Positions 20,001 to 31,355 of a DNA stretch of 64,000 nucleotides are shown here, in pieces (position 1 is the stretch's first letter; the number at the start of each line of letters is the position of its first letter). The position numbers were made by a program, and so were the translations under genes. The notes below the pieces were generated by a model. That model did not search any database, was not told where the DNA came from, and saw only the letters and a program-made list of their open reading frames with translations. This stretch comes from Rhipicephalus microplus (taxonomy: Eukaryota > Arthropoda > Arachnida > Ixodida > Ixodidae), in NCBI RefSeq assembly GCF_043290135.1, contig NC_134709.1:105046145-105110144 (forward strand), in the 5' to 3' direction.

Positions 20001-20650
20001 GTCGAATAGTTGTTATGGCTTTGTGGGTGCCAGTATCGGCATTTTACGCCATACCATCCTCAGACCAATTCCCTCACTGAGCGCACCAGTTGTACCACAA
20101 TAAACGTGCTTTCAATGTACGTACGTCGCGGCGGATCACAAGAATTGGGATGCCGTATTACCTTTTGTTACATACCCCTTTATTACTGCGAAACACGAGG
20201 TCACACGTTATACGTCCTTCTTTCTTCCCTAAGCTCATCATCCCCGAAGTTTTCATGACACCATACTTCCTTTTTCGACGAATAAAAACGCCAAAGATAC
20301 GCAGATTTCATGTCGCGCCAAAAAAGCTCGTCGACTTGTTCGGCTCCAAACTCTTTCGGCCCGCGCTCGCGCGAAAGACCATTAGGACGCAAAACACCCA
20401 CCTTTGATTTTCACTACGGGTGATTTCGTGTGGCTGTGAACGCCCTTTCAAAAGAAGTGAATTTGCCAGAATCCTATTCAGACTACTCAGGATCATTTGT
20501 CATTACTCAGTGCCTTAGTGACGTCACTTACGTTGTTGTGGAAGTGAGAGCTCAGAACCGCCGTTCACATAAGGCGCAAATTGTGCACATTTGTGCCCGA
20601 TTGAAGCCCTACAACAAACAATCGCTTCATTCACTCGGTGAGCTTCGTCT
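17100..20650 (+). pseudogene. pol: Pol remnant of element B (protease, RT, RNase H, integrase)
   Basis: Protease resembles the family but reads VDTCVAISVIS, with DTG changed to DTC (near 17170). RT runs from 17995 (RQKLYRVSPSESKA; VSLVKMKDNSWRFCF) and is interrupted at 18245-18330 by a palindrome-rich insertion before LRSGYWQ. The YLDD block is readable near 18505 but frameshifted. RNase H survives as VAYASRTLTIAERN (19022). Integrase is seen in IELLGPFPMSTTGRRW (19790), ISNLSRQFTA (equivalent to TDRG) and YHPQTNSLTER (20050). The C-terminus IVHICARLKPYN (20580) matches the end of other Pols. Many stops and frameshifts fit the high LTR divergence. Confidence 0.88.
18248..18330. repeat. Palindrome-rich insertion inside RT of element B
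   Basis: TACGTTTTGTATGCGGCC occurs twice in tandem. GCGGCCGAGTGC (18272-18283) is the exact inverse complement of GCACTCGGCCGC (18309-18320). 18296-18330 is a near-palindrome beginning CCTTAAG and ending CTTAAGG. The stretch replaces the short conserved link before LRSGYWQ. Confidence 0.8.
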
Positions 20651-20664
20651 TGCCCAGAGGAAAA

Positions 20665-20787
20665 TGTACCGCAGACTGAAAGAGCGAGAGAGCAGAATAG
20701 GTAGGACGCTCTCGAGCGGTGGTTATTCAGCAGTGATGGTTCAGCGCTGGCATTTTCAGTGTAATTAAATCCATCACATCCGTAACA
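20665..20787 (+). repeat. 3' LTR of element B
   Basis: 123 bp, TGTACCG to CGTAACA, preceded by purine-rich AGAGGAAAA. Confidence 0.85.
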
Positions 20788-22357
20788 ATAATTTATTGAC
20801 CTTGAGCCCATGCGAATCTGGTTTAGGAAAATTTGTTGGGTTTGAATGAGGCCCAGGCAAAATATGTCTCAGTGAGTTGGAGTGAGCTATAATTTTTTGC
20901 AAACTAATATTTTACATGAATCGAAATTTGCATGACAGGACAGAGTATGTTATAAAAGTGTTTCATTAGACAGTTTGCTCATATTTGGTTTCTATTTTAT
21001 GCGAGATGTTCATTTACACTATTTGCAACTACGTTAGAAAGCCAAGAATCTATGATTGACAATTTTCGGAAGGTCTCTTCTCACTGTTTCTTCAACAACT
21101 GAGCCACCATGCACCGGCCACATCTCTAGTGCTTGCTGGACTATTCAGTGTACCAAGGGTCGGTCATCTAGTTCTCCTTACATATTGGGTGTTAGGCCCA
21201 CCACTAGAGGCGCGAATGCTGCAATCGCTGTGTCGTGCAGGATCCGATCACGTGATCTTCCCTCGATTTGGCGTAGGGAAGCAGGCGGTTCATGCGTTGT
21301 TAACACCGTGGCTTTGTAGTGTTTTCAATTTTCAACAGCGCTGTTTTGTTCTGGCTTCATGTATGCGGACTAATGCAGACAACAGAGTCCGTATATTTGC
21401 AGCACCAGCGGCCGACCACATTGCACTAGGTACGTGAGGGCGCTGTCACGGCCGCTGGCTGTGCCGCTGTCCCCTCTCTCTTTTCTGTTGTGGTTATTAT
21501 TTCGAGACTACGGGCATAAAACGAAAACCCACCATGAATACGGATATAAACGCCGAACATTTCAGTTTCTGCACGGGAGCCGCATTCACAATGCAAAATG
21601 ACTGTGCCAACTTTGAATTGTACAATCCTATAATTTAAAATAAGATGTAGGTGTGTACATCTGGGGGAAGTTGCTGTCAATATATCTAAGAACTTGCGCC
21701 GTTGCCTGAATTGTCAAAGGGTATAGATATAGCCTGAAAGTTCAATAATTTTCCCCTTATTTTCGACTATTTCACGCTATCCCGGCCTATTTCATGGCCA
21801 GTTAATTCTGTGTGGTCGGCCAGCACGTTGGCCGAGACCTTCTTTCGTACATAATACATGTGCCGTTCTAGTCTGCTACTTCTCTCGCCAAGGTAACCTA
21901 ACCTCCGTGTATGCCACTCCTAACTTCCTCACCGGCTCTTCTTCTCCATGTGTGTATATGACCTCATGGGCTTTCTTTCAACACTAGGGAAACCACGGGG
22001 TGGCACACCAAGCCCATGCCCTCCCTTCCCCCAAATTTTTCCGTGGTTTATAGCGAAGAAACTGACAGTTTACCACATCTGCTTCCTCAGGCCCCATTCT
22101 AATAGAGGTGGTGCCGCTTTGGAAAAAAATTGCTGCCAATGCCCCTGCCGCCTGCGCCTTCAGTTCACAGGGTTTTTAGGTTATGCATAGCCACTGTCAC
22201 TTCCCCTCATGTTGTTTTGGTCTACAAGCAAAAACAAGGTCTGCTTTGAAGACTAATTGATCTTCTAACAGCGGCCATAAAATATCACACAGCATTTGAT
22301 TGAAGCTTTAAAGAAAAACTAGTCACCAGCAATTTCACCGTTTTTTATGTCTTGAAG

Positions 22358-22493
22358 TTTTGCCGTCCCGGCCACGATCCTGGCAATACACATCCGGTAC
22401 CATCACCAGGACAACGAGTTCGCGCCATTGCTACTTTACCTGCCGCACGCGCCTTCCAAGGGAGAGCCGAAGAAGTACCTAACACAACGGTGA
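22358..22493 (+). other. Candidate terminal coding exon (speculative)
   Basis: After a T-rich stretch ending in AAG (22357), an open frame runs 44 codons to TGA at 22491, and AATAAA begins at 22499. The reading contains HHQDNEFAPLLLYLPHAP. The island is GC-rich against an AT-rich background. Caution: it is open in other frames and on the other strand too, so GC content alone could explain the lack of stops. No family is recognised. Confidence 0.2.
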
Positions 22494-24294
22494 CAGAAAA
22501 TAAAACAAGGTGGGTATTTGAGGGCGGGTGGGGTGAGGGAGGTGCAGTGGTTAGAAAATTCCTTGACTTGGGATTCCAACCCGTGCATAGAATACTGCGT
22601 AGGCCACTTTCACCATAATACAAGGTAGTTCAGCAAAAAAGTATACTGAGATTTCGAAGGGGCTGTTCTCGATAGTCACAGGATACTGCACAAATTTTTC
22701 AGTTACTTATGCCTTTGTTTTCCGCCTAATTTTGAGTACCAGTATAATCACTGATATGTAATTATGCTACTGAAAATAATTCGGAGCAGTGTATAACATT
22801 TTTGCTTCGCCGAAAAAACGAATTGTTGGCCAGTTTTTTTTTTCAGCACTCGTAAGTAAGTTTCAGAAATCTGGCAAGTTTCATGGTCGTGAGCTTGGCA
22901 GATATATATTTAAATTTGCACAGCTGTCAACGATTTCACAGGCGCCGCAAATGCTAGAATGGACTTTATCATTGTAGGCTCAGTGTGGTGGTTAAAAATA
23001 CCACTTTCATTGAAATAGCAGTGCTCATGTTTGCACTGCACGATTTAGTTGATGTCAAAAGGTTTCCACATATTTTTGTTCCTAAATAAAACTCTTTTTA
23101 CACTGCTCTAAATTTTCAAACTAGTTATAAAAATGTACATTTTTTTTTCTTCGTAACCTGCTAAAAATTTACGTTTTGCTGCTCTAAAAATTGCTCCAAA
23201 CGGAATTTTGGCTCTTGCGCCCCTGATCTTAGTAAACAGTAGATTCTTTTGACGTTCTGAGCAATGAGCAAAGAAGTTTGACTGTCGACCATTCTCTTTC
23301 CATTTCTGCTGGTGCTCCCATAATTTAACATTTATGCACGACAGAGTAATCTTGTACACCACTCCTGTAACACAAGGAAAGAAGCCTAATTCATGTTTCT
23401 GACCACATTAGCCTTCATTTTTTGTTTCGTGTTTCGCTCTGAGCTTAACAAGTGTGCAAGGGCTGCCCAGCTTCTTGAAATCCGTACAAATCACTGCCAC
23501 AACATATCTAAATGCGACACCCTTAATTGTGCGCTGTGGTTTGGACATATGGCAAGAGGCTGAAGTGGCTATTATTGTCTTTCTCACAGACTGCGCGTTT
23601 CTTCAAATGTTTAATTCAACTCACCACCTTTTCGAAGGATATAGTGACCACACAATCTAGAAACCGTGCTCTTGGCAATCTTTGAATCTGAGCATGAACA
23701 CTGCTTTGTACCGTGCGCACATTACCTACACACAGCCTCCTGTAACAAAGATGCTGACAATTCATCTTTGGTCACCTTGGAAATAGTTTATGTGTAAAGC
23801 AAAAGATGATTTAGCTACCAGGGCTTGTACTGCCAACACACATGCTTTGGGCAGGGCTGAGACAGCTGCGCATCTTGCGCACTCTTGATACATTTCCGTT
23901 TTCTTGTGCCAAGTTGTTTCAAAAGCATAAAAATCAAAAAAATTGTGACAAGGTGCTCCGAAACAGACCCGAAAGTTAGAATTTTGATGTCAACCTTTGC
24001 TTCAGTGTGGGAAAAAAGAGAAATTTGAGTAACCAAACGCACCCAATTCTGTTTTTTACATGGCATCGACCTGGTGACAAAGGCTCCCATGGCTCCGCCG
24101 TAATCCTCACACCTTTGCAAATATGTGTGACTCCACAAAAATGTGCTGCCATGCATCGAGTGTGCTGCTTCTACTAGCAAGGCTATGTGTTCTGGTGCAA
24201 CTCTCGGATAGCGAAAACAAGCCAGTCGAGTGGCAAGCATAGCGGGATTCACCTTCACGCTCTTTCTTGTGCGTAGCCCGTTCCTCCAGTCACC

Positions 24295-24348
24295 ATGGCT
24301 TTCATGTCGACGCTGCTGTGCACGGCCACCTACGAGTACGTGTTTGCC
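24295..24348 (+). other. Candidate first coding exon (speculative)
   Basis: An ATG in strong context (CACCATGG) opens 18 codons, MAFMSTLLCTATYEYVFA, ending at a consensus-like 5' splice site GTGAGT. A pyrimidine-rich CTCTTTCTTGT about 30 bp upstream could be a start region. If not spliced, the frame stops three codons later. No family is recognised. Confidence 0.25.
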
Positions 24349-25083
24349 GTGAGTGAGTAACTCTAAACGTGGAGTGATAAACCTGCATCTGACGCGTCTC
24401 CTGATTGCTCTGGCGCATGTAACTGTGTTCTCAAATAGGGGTTCTTGAGTGGCAGAACGTGTGGAACCCTTTCCCAGTTTACACCCTCTTGCTACTAAGT
24501 TATTTACACAAGCGAGATCTTTGCATCCTGCATTTAAAAGTTATCGCACATGAAATTCGCACATTGGTGTCTGCAGAAAGAGAGAAACATTTGGTTACAT
24601 GCAAAGCCAAGGTGACAAAACGACAGTTCAAACCATTTTAAACACTATTAACGGGAACTTCGGTGCTTTATTCGTAACTCATTACGCATCGGCATTCACT
24701 TGGCACAGTTTTCATTATTGGCGATTTGTCACTGCTCTGCTTTTAAATCGAAACTCGCAACAAGTGCTTAAATAGGCGTCACTGCATGCGTGCTGGCACT
24801 GGGCTACACGAGTTTTAGGCTCATCTCAATCAATGTTTCAGTCGGCGGCTCTGTGACTCAGTATTTATTTTTTCCATCTTTCTTGCAATAAAACTTGCCT
24901 CCCTGCGCTCATCGGTTTGTTGGCGGGGACACGGATTTTTTTACCTGCGCTTCGGGAGCACTTTACGTGAGTCATGGAGTGGTGCGAGCAGCAATGACAA
25001 TTCGATGCAGTATCGAGAGTTATACATCAATGATGATGACCTATAGAATAATAAACAAATATAAAACTAGCCAACTTGAGCTG

Positions 25084-25310
25084 CCCAGCCGAGGTGGCCT
25101 AGGTACACGGCTGCTGACCCGCAGTTCGTGGGATCGAATGCCGACTGCGGCGGCTGCATTTCTGATAGAGGCGGAAATGTTGCAGACTAGTGTGCTCATA
25201 TTTGGGTGCACGTAAAGAACCGCAAGTGGTCGAAATTTCCGGAGCCCTCTACTACAATGTCACTCATAATCATATGGTGGTTTGGGGGCGTTAAACCCAA
25301 CACGAAAAAT
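25084..25310 (+). repeat. Ruka-like tRNA-derived SINE, diverged copy
   Basis: About 227 bp with tRNA-like A and B boxes (TGGCCTAGGTACACGG; GTTCGTGGGATCGAATGCC) and a family body (GGCGGAAATGTTG, GGGTGCACGTAAAGAACC, ATAATCATATGGTGG). It is flanked by a 12-bp duplication, CAACTTGAGCTG (25072-25083) and CAACTTGGGCTG (25311-25322), with one mismatch. Many differences from the three SINEs near the right end make it the oldest here. Confidence 0.88.
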
Positions 25311-25322
25311 CAACTTGGGCTG

Positions 25323-25752
25323 TATGATTGGCGCGTGATTGCTCGTGTGGAGAGCTGTTATTAGTTTTACTCGCTAACAAATAGTGTCCTACGCACGCGC
25401 TTTACGAGACAGTCGATGCAGAAAGGCTTTTCGGCTCTCGCGCTGCACTCTTAATGATGGTGTTGCACGATGTCACCACGAACGACGGTGCAGTGTGCTT
25501 TTGTTGTCTGTAAAATGCTCTTGACGCTATCATGTCAGGCTTTACTTTAAGCGAATGACCATTGTTTCACCGCTAAGATTCTTTTGCGATCGCAGCTTTC
25601 AAATTTCTTTTTAGGTGCGATACGTTTTTAGATCCTTTTGGGGAACCAAGCTTTCGAGAAAAAGTTTTTAAATAATTTTTCACGTGTCACTAGGGCTCGA
25701 TAGGTCAGAAGGTATGTGAAAAGGTAGTGCAGTTAATACCTAGCGATAATAT
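25323..25752. other. AT-rich spacer, nothing recognised
   Basis: 430 bp of low-complexity-leaning sequence between the SINE and element D; no feature seen. Confidence 0.5.
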
Positions 25753-25912
25753 TGTTAGGGGATTACAAACACACGGAAGAAAAAAATGAGTGTATTACAA
25801 TATTTAAAAGTAGGTGAGAACCACCAGGGCTGCCAGCCTTTCGCGCGCTCAGGCCTCTTCTTCCTCTTCGATTCGTTTACGACGGTGGGACAATGCCCAC
25901 TGCCTTGTGACA
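25753..25912 (-). repeat. 3' LTR of element D
   Basis: 160 bp, the same length as the LTRs of C. It aligns with both halves of the interrupted 5' LTR. Confidence 0.85.
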
Positions 25913-25952
25913 TCACCCCCGGCGGACGACGCGCCGTCATGGCACCGCTAAG

Positions 25953-28900
25953 TCAATCAGGACTGGCAGTATAGTACCGTTTTAGTCGTGACAAATTAAC
26001 AACGTAAGTAGGTGGTGTGGCAGAAGACGAGTGTGGTTGAACGGGAGTGATGAGGTAAACGACGTCAGTGACATTGCGGAGAACTTTGTAGGGCTCTGTG
26101 TATCGTGGGAGGAGCTTCTCGCACAAGCCTTGACGTCAATAAGGCGTCCAAAGTAGGACGGGAGAGTCAGCAGGGTAGTCAACGTCACGGTGCCAGTTAT
26201 CGTTGCGTACATTTTGTGAGGGCTGAGAAGCAGTGAGCCTAGTGTGCGTGATTTGGCGAGTGAAGCGGGCTCGAGAAGTAACGTCCTGAGCATACACCGT
26301 TGGTTCTGTGGTATCTGAAGGAAGGAGTGTGTCGAATGGCAACGCAGGCTTGCGGCCGTACGGAAGAAAGAACAGAGAATAAATAGCAGGCGGTGTCATG
26401 CCTTGAATTGTATGCAAAGGTAACGTAGGGGAGCGTTACGTCCCAGTCACGGTGGTCAGAAGAGACGTACATGGACAAAATGTCTGTGACAGTTCGGTTG
26501 AGGCGCTCCGTGAGACCCTTGGTCTGAGGATGGTAGGCAGTTGTAAGATGATGTTCACTGGAGCAGCTACTGAGGATTTCGCCGATAACTATTGCGAGAA
26601 AGCAGTGGCCACGATCCGCCAGAAGCTGCTGCGGAGCGCAGTGCCGCAGAAAGACGTCATTAAGTACAAAGTCTGCGACGTCTGAAGCGCAGCTACTTGG
26701 CAAGGCACGAGTTATATCGTATCTGGTCGCATAGTCAGTTGCGATTGCGATGCATTTGTTGCCTGACACAGACGTCGGGAAAGAATCGAGCAAGCCGAAA
26801 CCGACGCGGAAGAATGGCTCCCGGGGATTGTCAATGGGTTGGAGCAGGCCAACCATACGGAGAGCAGGACGATTGCACCGCTGGCAGCGTTCGCAAGCAG
26901 CGATATAGCGGTGCACAAATTTATACAGGCCACGCCAAAAGAACCGTTGCCACAAGCAGTCATAGGTGCGTGAAAACCCCAGGTGTCCTGCCATTGGAGC
27001 ATCATGCAGGTGATAAAGAATGGTCGCACGTAGGTGTCGGGGAATAACTAGTAAAAATTGAGGGCCATCACGCTTCATATTGCGGCGATACAGAATCTCG
27101 TTACGTAGGACGTAATGATGGAGCAAAGGGTTGGAATATTATGAAGATATTCGCTCAATGACCGTCTTGAGTGTTGCGTCCCGGCGTTGCTCTGTTTCGA
27201 TGTCGCGCAAATCAGATATGGCGAGCACACAAGAATAGCTCTCATGGGCAGCGCGGTTAGCAGTGTCCACCGGATAGCGCGTGAGACAATCGGCATCTTG
27301 GTGGAACCTGCCAGACTTATAAATTACGTCGAAGTTGTGCTCCTGAAGGCGTTGAGCCCAGCGACCTAGGCAACCAGTTGGATCATTGAGCGACGACGAG
27401 CAACACAGAGCGTGGTGGTCCGTAATAATTGAAAGCTCCCGGCCATACAAGTAGGGGCAAAATTTCGCTACAACACCGACCAGCGCAAGATACTCGCACT
27501 CCGTGTTATCGAATAGTTTCGCTCAGATGTGGAGAGAAGGCGGCTGGCATACGCAATACCACGCGTTGGGTCTCCCTGGTGTCGAGCGAGGACGGCGCCC
27601 ATGCCGTGAGCACTGGCGTCTGTGTGAACTTCAGTCCTCGCAGACGGGTCGAAGTGAGCCACTATTGGTGGTGAAATCAGCAGGTCGATCAGCGTGGCAA
27701 ACGCAGCTGCTTGGTCTTGGCCTCACAAGAATGGCGCGTTGTTTTTTAGAAGATAAGTTAGTGGTCATGCAACTGTAAAGAAATTGCGTGTAATACGTCG
27801 GACGTACGAGCGTAAACCCTGAAAACAACGAACATCTCTGGTCGAAGAAGGCAGAAGAAAGTTATTTACAGCGCTAATCTTGTCAGGGTCCGGTTGTACT
27901 CGAACAGCACTCACGCGATGACCAAGGACGTGATTTATGGTCGGCCGAAATTGCACTTTTTCTAGTTCAACTGGAGCCCCGCTCGACAGAAAAAGGCCAG
28001 AAGGCTGACAAACAAGTTAGGTGGCTTTCAAATGTTGGGGAAAACTATCAAATCGTCGAGGTAGCAATGGCAGATGGACCATTTTTAACCACGGAAGAGA
28101 GAGCCCATCATGTGTTCGAACGTTGCCGGGGCGTTGCACTGTCCAAAAGGCATAACCTTGAACCTATAAAGGCCATCCGGTGTGAATAAAGCAGTTTTTT
28201 CTCGGTCTAAGTCGTCGACAGAAATTCGCCAATAGCCCGAACGCAGATCTATACAGGAAAAGTATCGCGCGCCATGAAGGCAGTCGAGGGCGTCGTCGAT
28301 TTGTGGCAGCGGATATACGTCTTTGCAGGTTTTCTTGCTCAAAGAACGGTAGTCAACGCAAAATCTCCAACTGCCAGCTTTCTTTTTGACTAAAACAACA
28401 AGTGACGCCCCTGGGCATGAAGAGACCTCTATGACACCTTTGGAAAGCATCTTCACGACTTCTCGTTGTATGACCTGGCGTTCGCACTGGGAAACATGAT
28501 ATGGTCGCCACCTAACAGGACTGGCATAGCCGGTATGTACTTGATGAAGCACGACGGACGTTTTACCGAAAGGGCAGTCATCGATGTCGAAAATATTTCG
28601 GTAGATGGTCAGAACGTCGTAGAGTTGCGCAGCTTGACAGGGCAGAAGATCAGGGGCAATCATCATTGTGATTTTGTTGGTAGGTGCCTTTGTTGGGCTG
28701 GCTGCAATAGAGGACGAGGAGTCTTCAGGGTCTCATGCCACGATGCTACATGCATAAAGTGGGGAAACATGGACTAACGAAATACCTTGAGGGAGAACTT
28801 GGCTCGAACTACTAAAGTTGAGGAGCGGAATATTCACAATGGTATGCAGCACAGCGACACTTCAGGCCAAGAGTGCATCCACTAATGGAGACACTATGTA

Positions 28901-29431
28901 GTCGCTGTCAGGAAGAGCTGGTGATTTTGTTAAGGCCACAAATGTGGTGGCTTCCGGTGACAGCGGAACATAATCAACATCGCACAAGCGGTGTGATGGT
29001 GAGGACGGCACAGCCCCAAGTCGAGGCAGCTTAAGTTGGAGAACGCTGGTTGCACAGTCGATGAGGGCGGCATGAGTGGACAAGAAATACAATCCAAGAA
29101 TCAGGGCACTGCTCAATAGCTCAAAGAGAGCATGTGTGTGGTGATCGGCGATTGTGATGCGTGCGGTGCACATTCCTGTGATGGCAAGACTTCTTCCGTT
29201 GGCGGCACGTATGATGCCAGGAGCAGCCGGTGTAAGCACTTTGTTCAGGCAGCGACGAAGTCGGACGCTCATCTCAGAAATATGCGCTGCGGTGTCAAAG
29301 GGTGCAGGAACAGTCAGGCCGTCAACGTCAACGTCAACCAAATTTCGTCGTGTCGGCAGTACGAGGAGGGAATTTGAAGTCGGTATCGAGGATGCAGCTT
29401 CACCTCTAAGAGCTGCACCGCTTAGTTTCCC
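25953..29431 (-). pseudogene. pol: Pol remnant of element D
   Basis: Domains are in normal Gypsy order. Protease region 29430-28862 has FDTAAHIS where C has IDTGAHIS, losing the DTG glycine. RT is 28666-28085 with KKKAGSWRFCVDYRSLSK and LRSGYWRISVD, and YLDD near 28055 in a shifted frame. RNase H is 27662-27139 (HTDASAHGMGAVL; SERNYSITRS). Integrase is 27126-26239 with HDAPMAGHLGFSRTYD, CERCQRC, LADRGHCF and LTERLNRT. The C-terminus near 25990 (VNLSRLKRY) matches the other Pols, with its stop at 25953-25955. At least three frameshifts separate the blocks. The order matches intact Pol of A and C. Confidence 0.88.
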
Positions 29432-30702
29432 TAGTTGGAATTGAGTGGGGAGGTCTGGCGTCGTCGTAGAGGACAAGGAGACGACGGGCGACGTCCAGGC
29501 GGCGAACGAGACTGGTGACGTCGAGGCGACGGGGACCGGGTGCGCTGCATACCAGGGGCATCGAAGGCATAGGGTGGAGGGTGGCGGTAGTTGTCGGCGA
29601 TCGGCTCAGGGGCTGTAAAAGGCAGTAACTGTTGGCACGGCGAACAGTGTTATACTGGGTTCGGGACGAAGACCAATGGTTGTGGCAATACCGTGCGGCA
29701 TTACTTATGCGTCGGCAGTTATAGCAGTTCGGACGATCATCCGCAGTTCTCCATTCGGCCGGATTGCGAGAGCCTGGATAAGACTGTTTCTGGGGCGGTG
29801 ACTTGGGACGAGGCGGCGAGGTTGAACGGAAGCTATTTGGTCGAGACTGAGCAACCGCGCACACATCGAAGCCCAAATTGCTGAGTTCTTTCCGCACAAT
29901 CGACTGTACCAAGCAAACCTGAAGTACTTGCGAATCGATGTGGCCGTTGGCGGAAAGAGCAGGTGTCATTGCTTCGATTTCCCGCCGGACGATTCACGTA
30001 ATTTCAGACGCCGGTGATGACTGCCGACGAGAGGTCAATCCATCTTTGCAGGAGGACGTTGCAGCGGTGTTAGGCAGTCGAGTGAATGATTGTCAAATGC
30101 GCCTGCTTTTAGCCAGCCCAAAACGCTGGCATTCCTGAATAATTTCCTCGACGGTCACACAGTTCCGGCACATTAGCGGTTGAACACATCATCCGCTATC
30201 CTCTTGAGGACATTGTCAACTTTATCAGACTCCGACATGTCGTTGTCAACTTTACGACTTCGAGCCAGCACGTCCTGTTTGTATGAGATATGCAGATTTG
30301 CGGACGTCTGAGCACGTATAGACATTTCTTCGCAGCCGCCTTTTGACCGATGGGCTTCCGAAATATTTCGCGAAGCTTCTCCTTGAAAGCGTCCCAACTG
30401 CCGATCTCTTCCTCATGGTTCTCGCACCAGACTTTCGCCGTGCCTTTCAGGTAAAACAGCACGTTCAGGTTAGCCAGCATGAGAGTTGGGTCATACCGGT
30501 TGAGCACACTGGTACGTTTGTAGTCGGCTAACCAGTCGTCGACATCGACTTCGTCCGTGCCACAGAACGTTTCTGGATGCTTCGAATGCGTCAGCACGTA
30601 CGTGGGTGGGGGTGGGGCCGGTGGAGGCATCGCCGTGTACCGTGCAGGCGCTGCCGAGGCCAATAAAGGGGTGGCCGTGGGATCAGTTCCGTGTTCCTTC
30701 AC
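29422..30702 (-). pseudogene. gag: Gag remnant of element D
   Basis: The start is uncertain: I place it at a GTG (30702) that aligns with the Gag start of C; the first ATG in frame is 30630. The capsid region is clear (TDEVDVDDWLADYKRTS; KVWCENHEEEIGSWDAFKEKL), then a frameshift moves the ESDKVDNVLKRIADDVFNR block to another frame (30397-30173). The zinc knuckle is CYNCRRISNAARYC: spacing is kept but the His is Asn. The gene ends at TAA 29422-29424 after a GGGAAAC string (29425-29431), the frameshift heptamer of element A. Indels make its phase uncertain here. Confidence 0.8.
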
Positions 30703-30774
30703 GGAAACTCCAATTTGACGAACACTGCGGAGCTCCGTTGTATGGCGCTTTGTAACCCAGCACGTCCACCAATT

Positions 30775-31355
30775 TGTTACGGGGATGACAAACACACGGA
30801 AGAAAGAAATGAGTGTATTACGAATATTTACAAGTAGGTGAGAACCACCAGGGCTGCCAACCGTTCGCGCTTTGTTTGTTTGTTTGTTTGTTTGTTTGTA
30901 TCCTCTAATTCATGGCTCGTCTCCCTCTCTGGGATTGGCCAAGAGAACATGTAGTCTATAAGGACGATAACTGCATTATTGCTTACAACGAAAAAAAAAA
31001 CGTGGGGTATGGAGTTGTATAGTGAAGACAGTATGTTAAAAAAAAGAAAGAAACCAAAGATTTAGATAGTGAGAAAAAAGAATCAACAACAAAGTAGACA
31101 CTAATAGCTACAACTTCATTTTGGGAGCCGACCAGACAGCTGGTTTTGCCAAACCTGATTAATTTTGTATGTCACGAATTTATCCAGAATTGAAAATTAC
31201 TTTTCCACCCGGTTTTTTGTTTAGTATCTGTTAACGTGGGCTTTTTGTTGAAAAACGTTTAGAGTCTTGAATAAAATTACACACTGCGCGCTCAGTCCGT
31301 TTCTTCCTCTCCGATTCATCTACGACGGTGGGGTCATGCCCACTGCCTCGTAAGA
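30775..31355 (-). repeat. 5' LTR of element D, interrupted by a LINE tail
   Basis: The LTR halves are 30775-30870 and 31290-31355, aligned with the 3' LTR. Removing 30871-31285 and one copy of the GCGC duplication restores an LTR of about 160 bp. Confidence 0.85.
30871..31285 (-). mobile_element. 5'-truncated non-LTR retrotransposon tail, (CAAA)n
   Basis: A 415-bp insertion inside the LTR, read on the minus strand and ending in six CAAA repeats (30871-30894 on the plus strand as TTTG). It is flanked by GCGC (30867-30870 and 31286-31289). A short simple-repeat 3' tail, no visible coding sequence and a small target duplication fit a 5'-truncated LINE 3' UTR. The clade is not identified. Confidence 0.7.

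Larger units (their letters stand above)
15544..20787 (+). mobile_element. Old decayed Ty3/Gypsy element B
   Basis: Two 123-bp LTRs (15544-15666, 20665-20787) align without gaps and differ at about 24 positions by eye (around 20%). TTTGGTGGAGCAGTGCTGG after the 5' LTR is the primer site, and AGAGGAAAA precedes the 3' LTR. Gag and pol are recognisable but broken throughout. Flanks AACAT and ATAAT are not an exact duplication, though both are AT-rich like the other copies. Confidence 0.88.
20788..25071. other. Spacer, mostly AT-rich, with two weak candidate host exons
   Basis: 4.3 kb without recognisable transposon coding sequence, SINE or array. Two short GC-richer islands (22358-22493 and 24295-24348) are listed separately. 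The other open frames are short and show no known motif. Confidence 0.45.
25753..31355 (-). mobile_element. Decayed Ty3/Gypsy element D (minus strand)
   Basis: Related to element C. The LTR on the minus strand runs TGTCACAAGG to CCTAACA (3' copy 25753-25912). The 5' copy is 30775-30870 plus 31290-31355, split by a LINE tail. The primer site TTGGTGGACGTGCTGGG follows the 5' LTR, and GCCGGGGGTGA precedes the 3' LTR. ATAT flanks both ends (25749-25752, 31356-31359). Gag and pol are complete in extent but carry several frameshifts and altered active sites. Confidence 0.9.

Noticed and set aside
20788..20800. Target duplication for element B
   Set aside because: AACAT and ATAAT do not match; age or mutation prevents a call.
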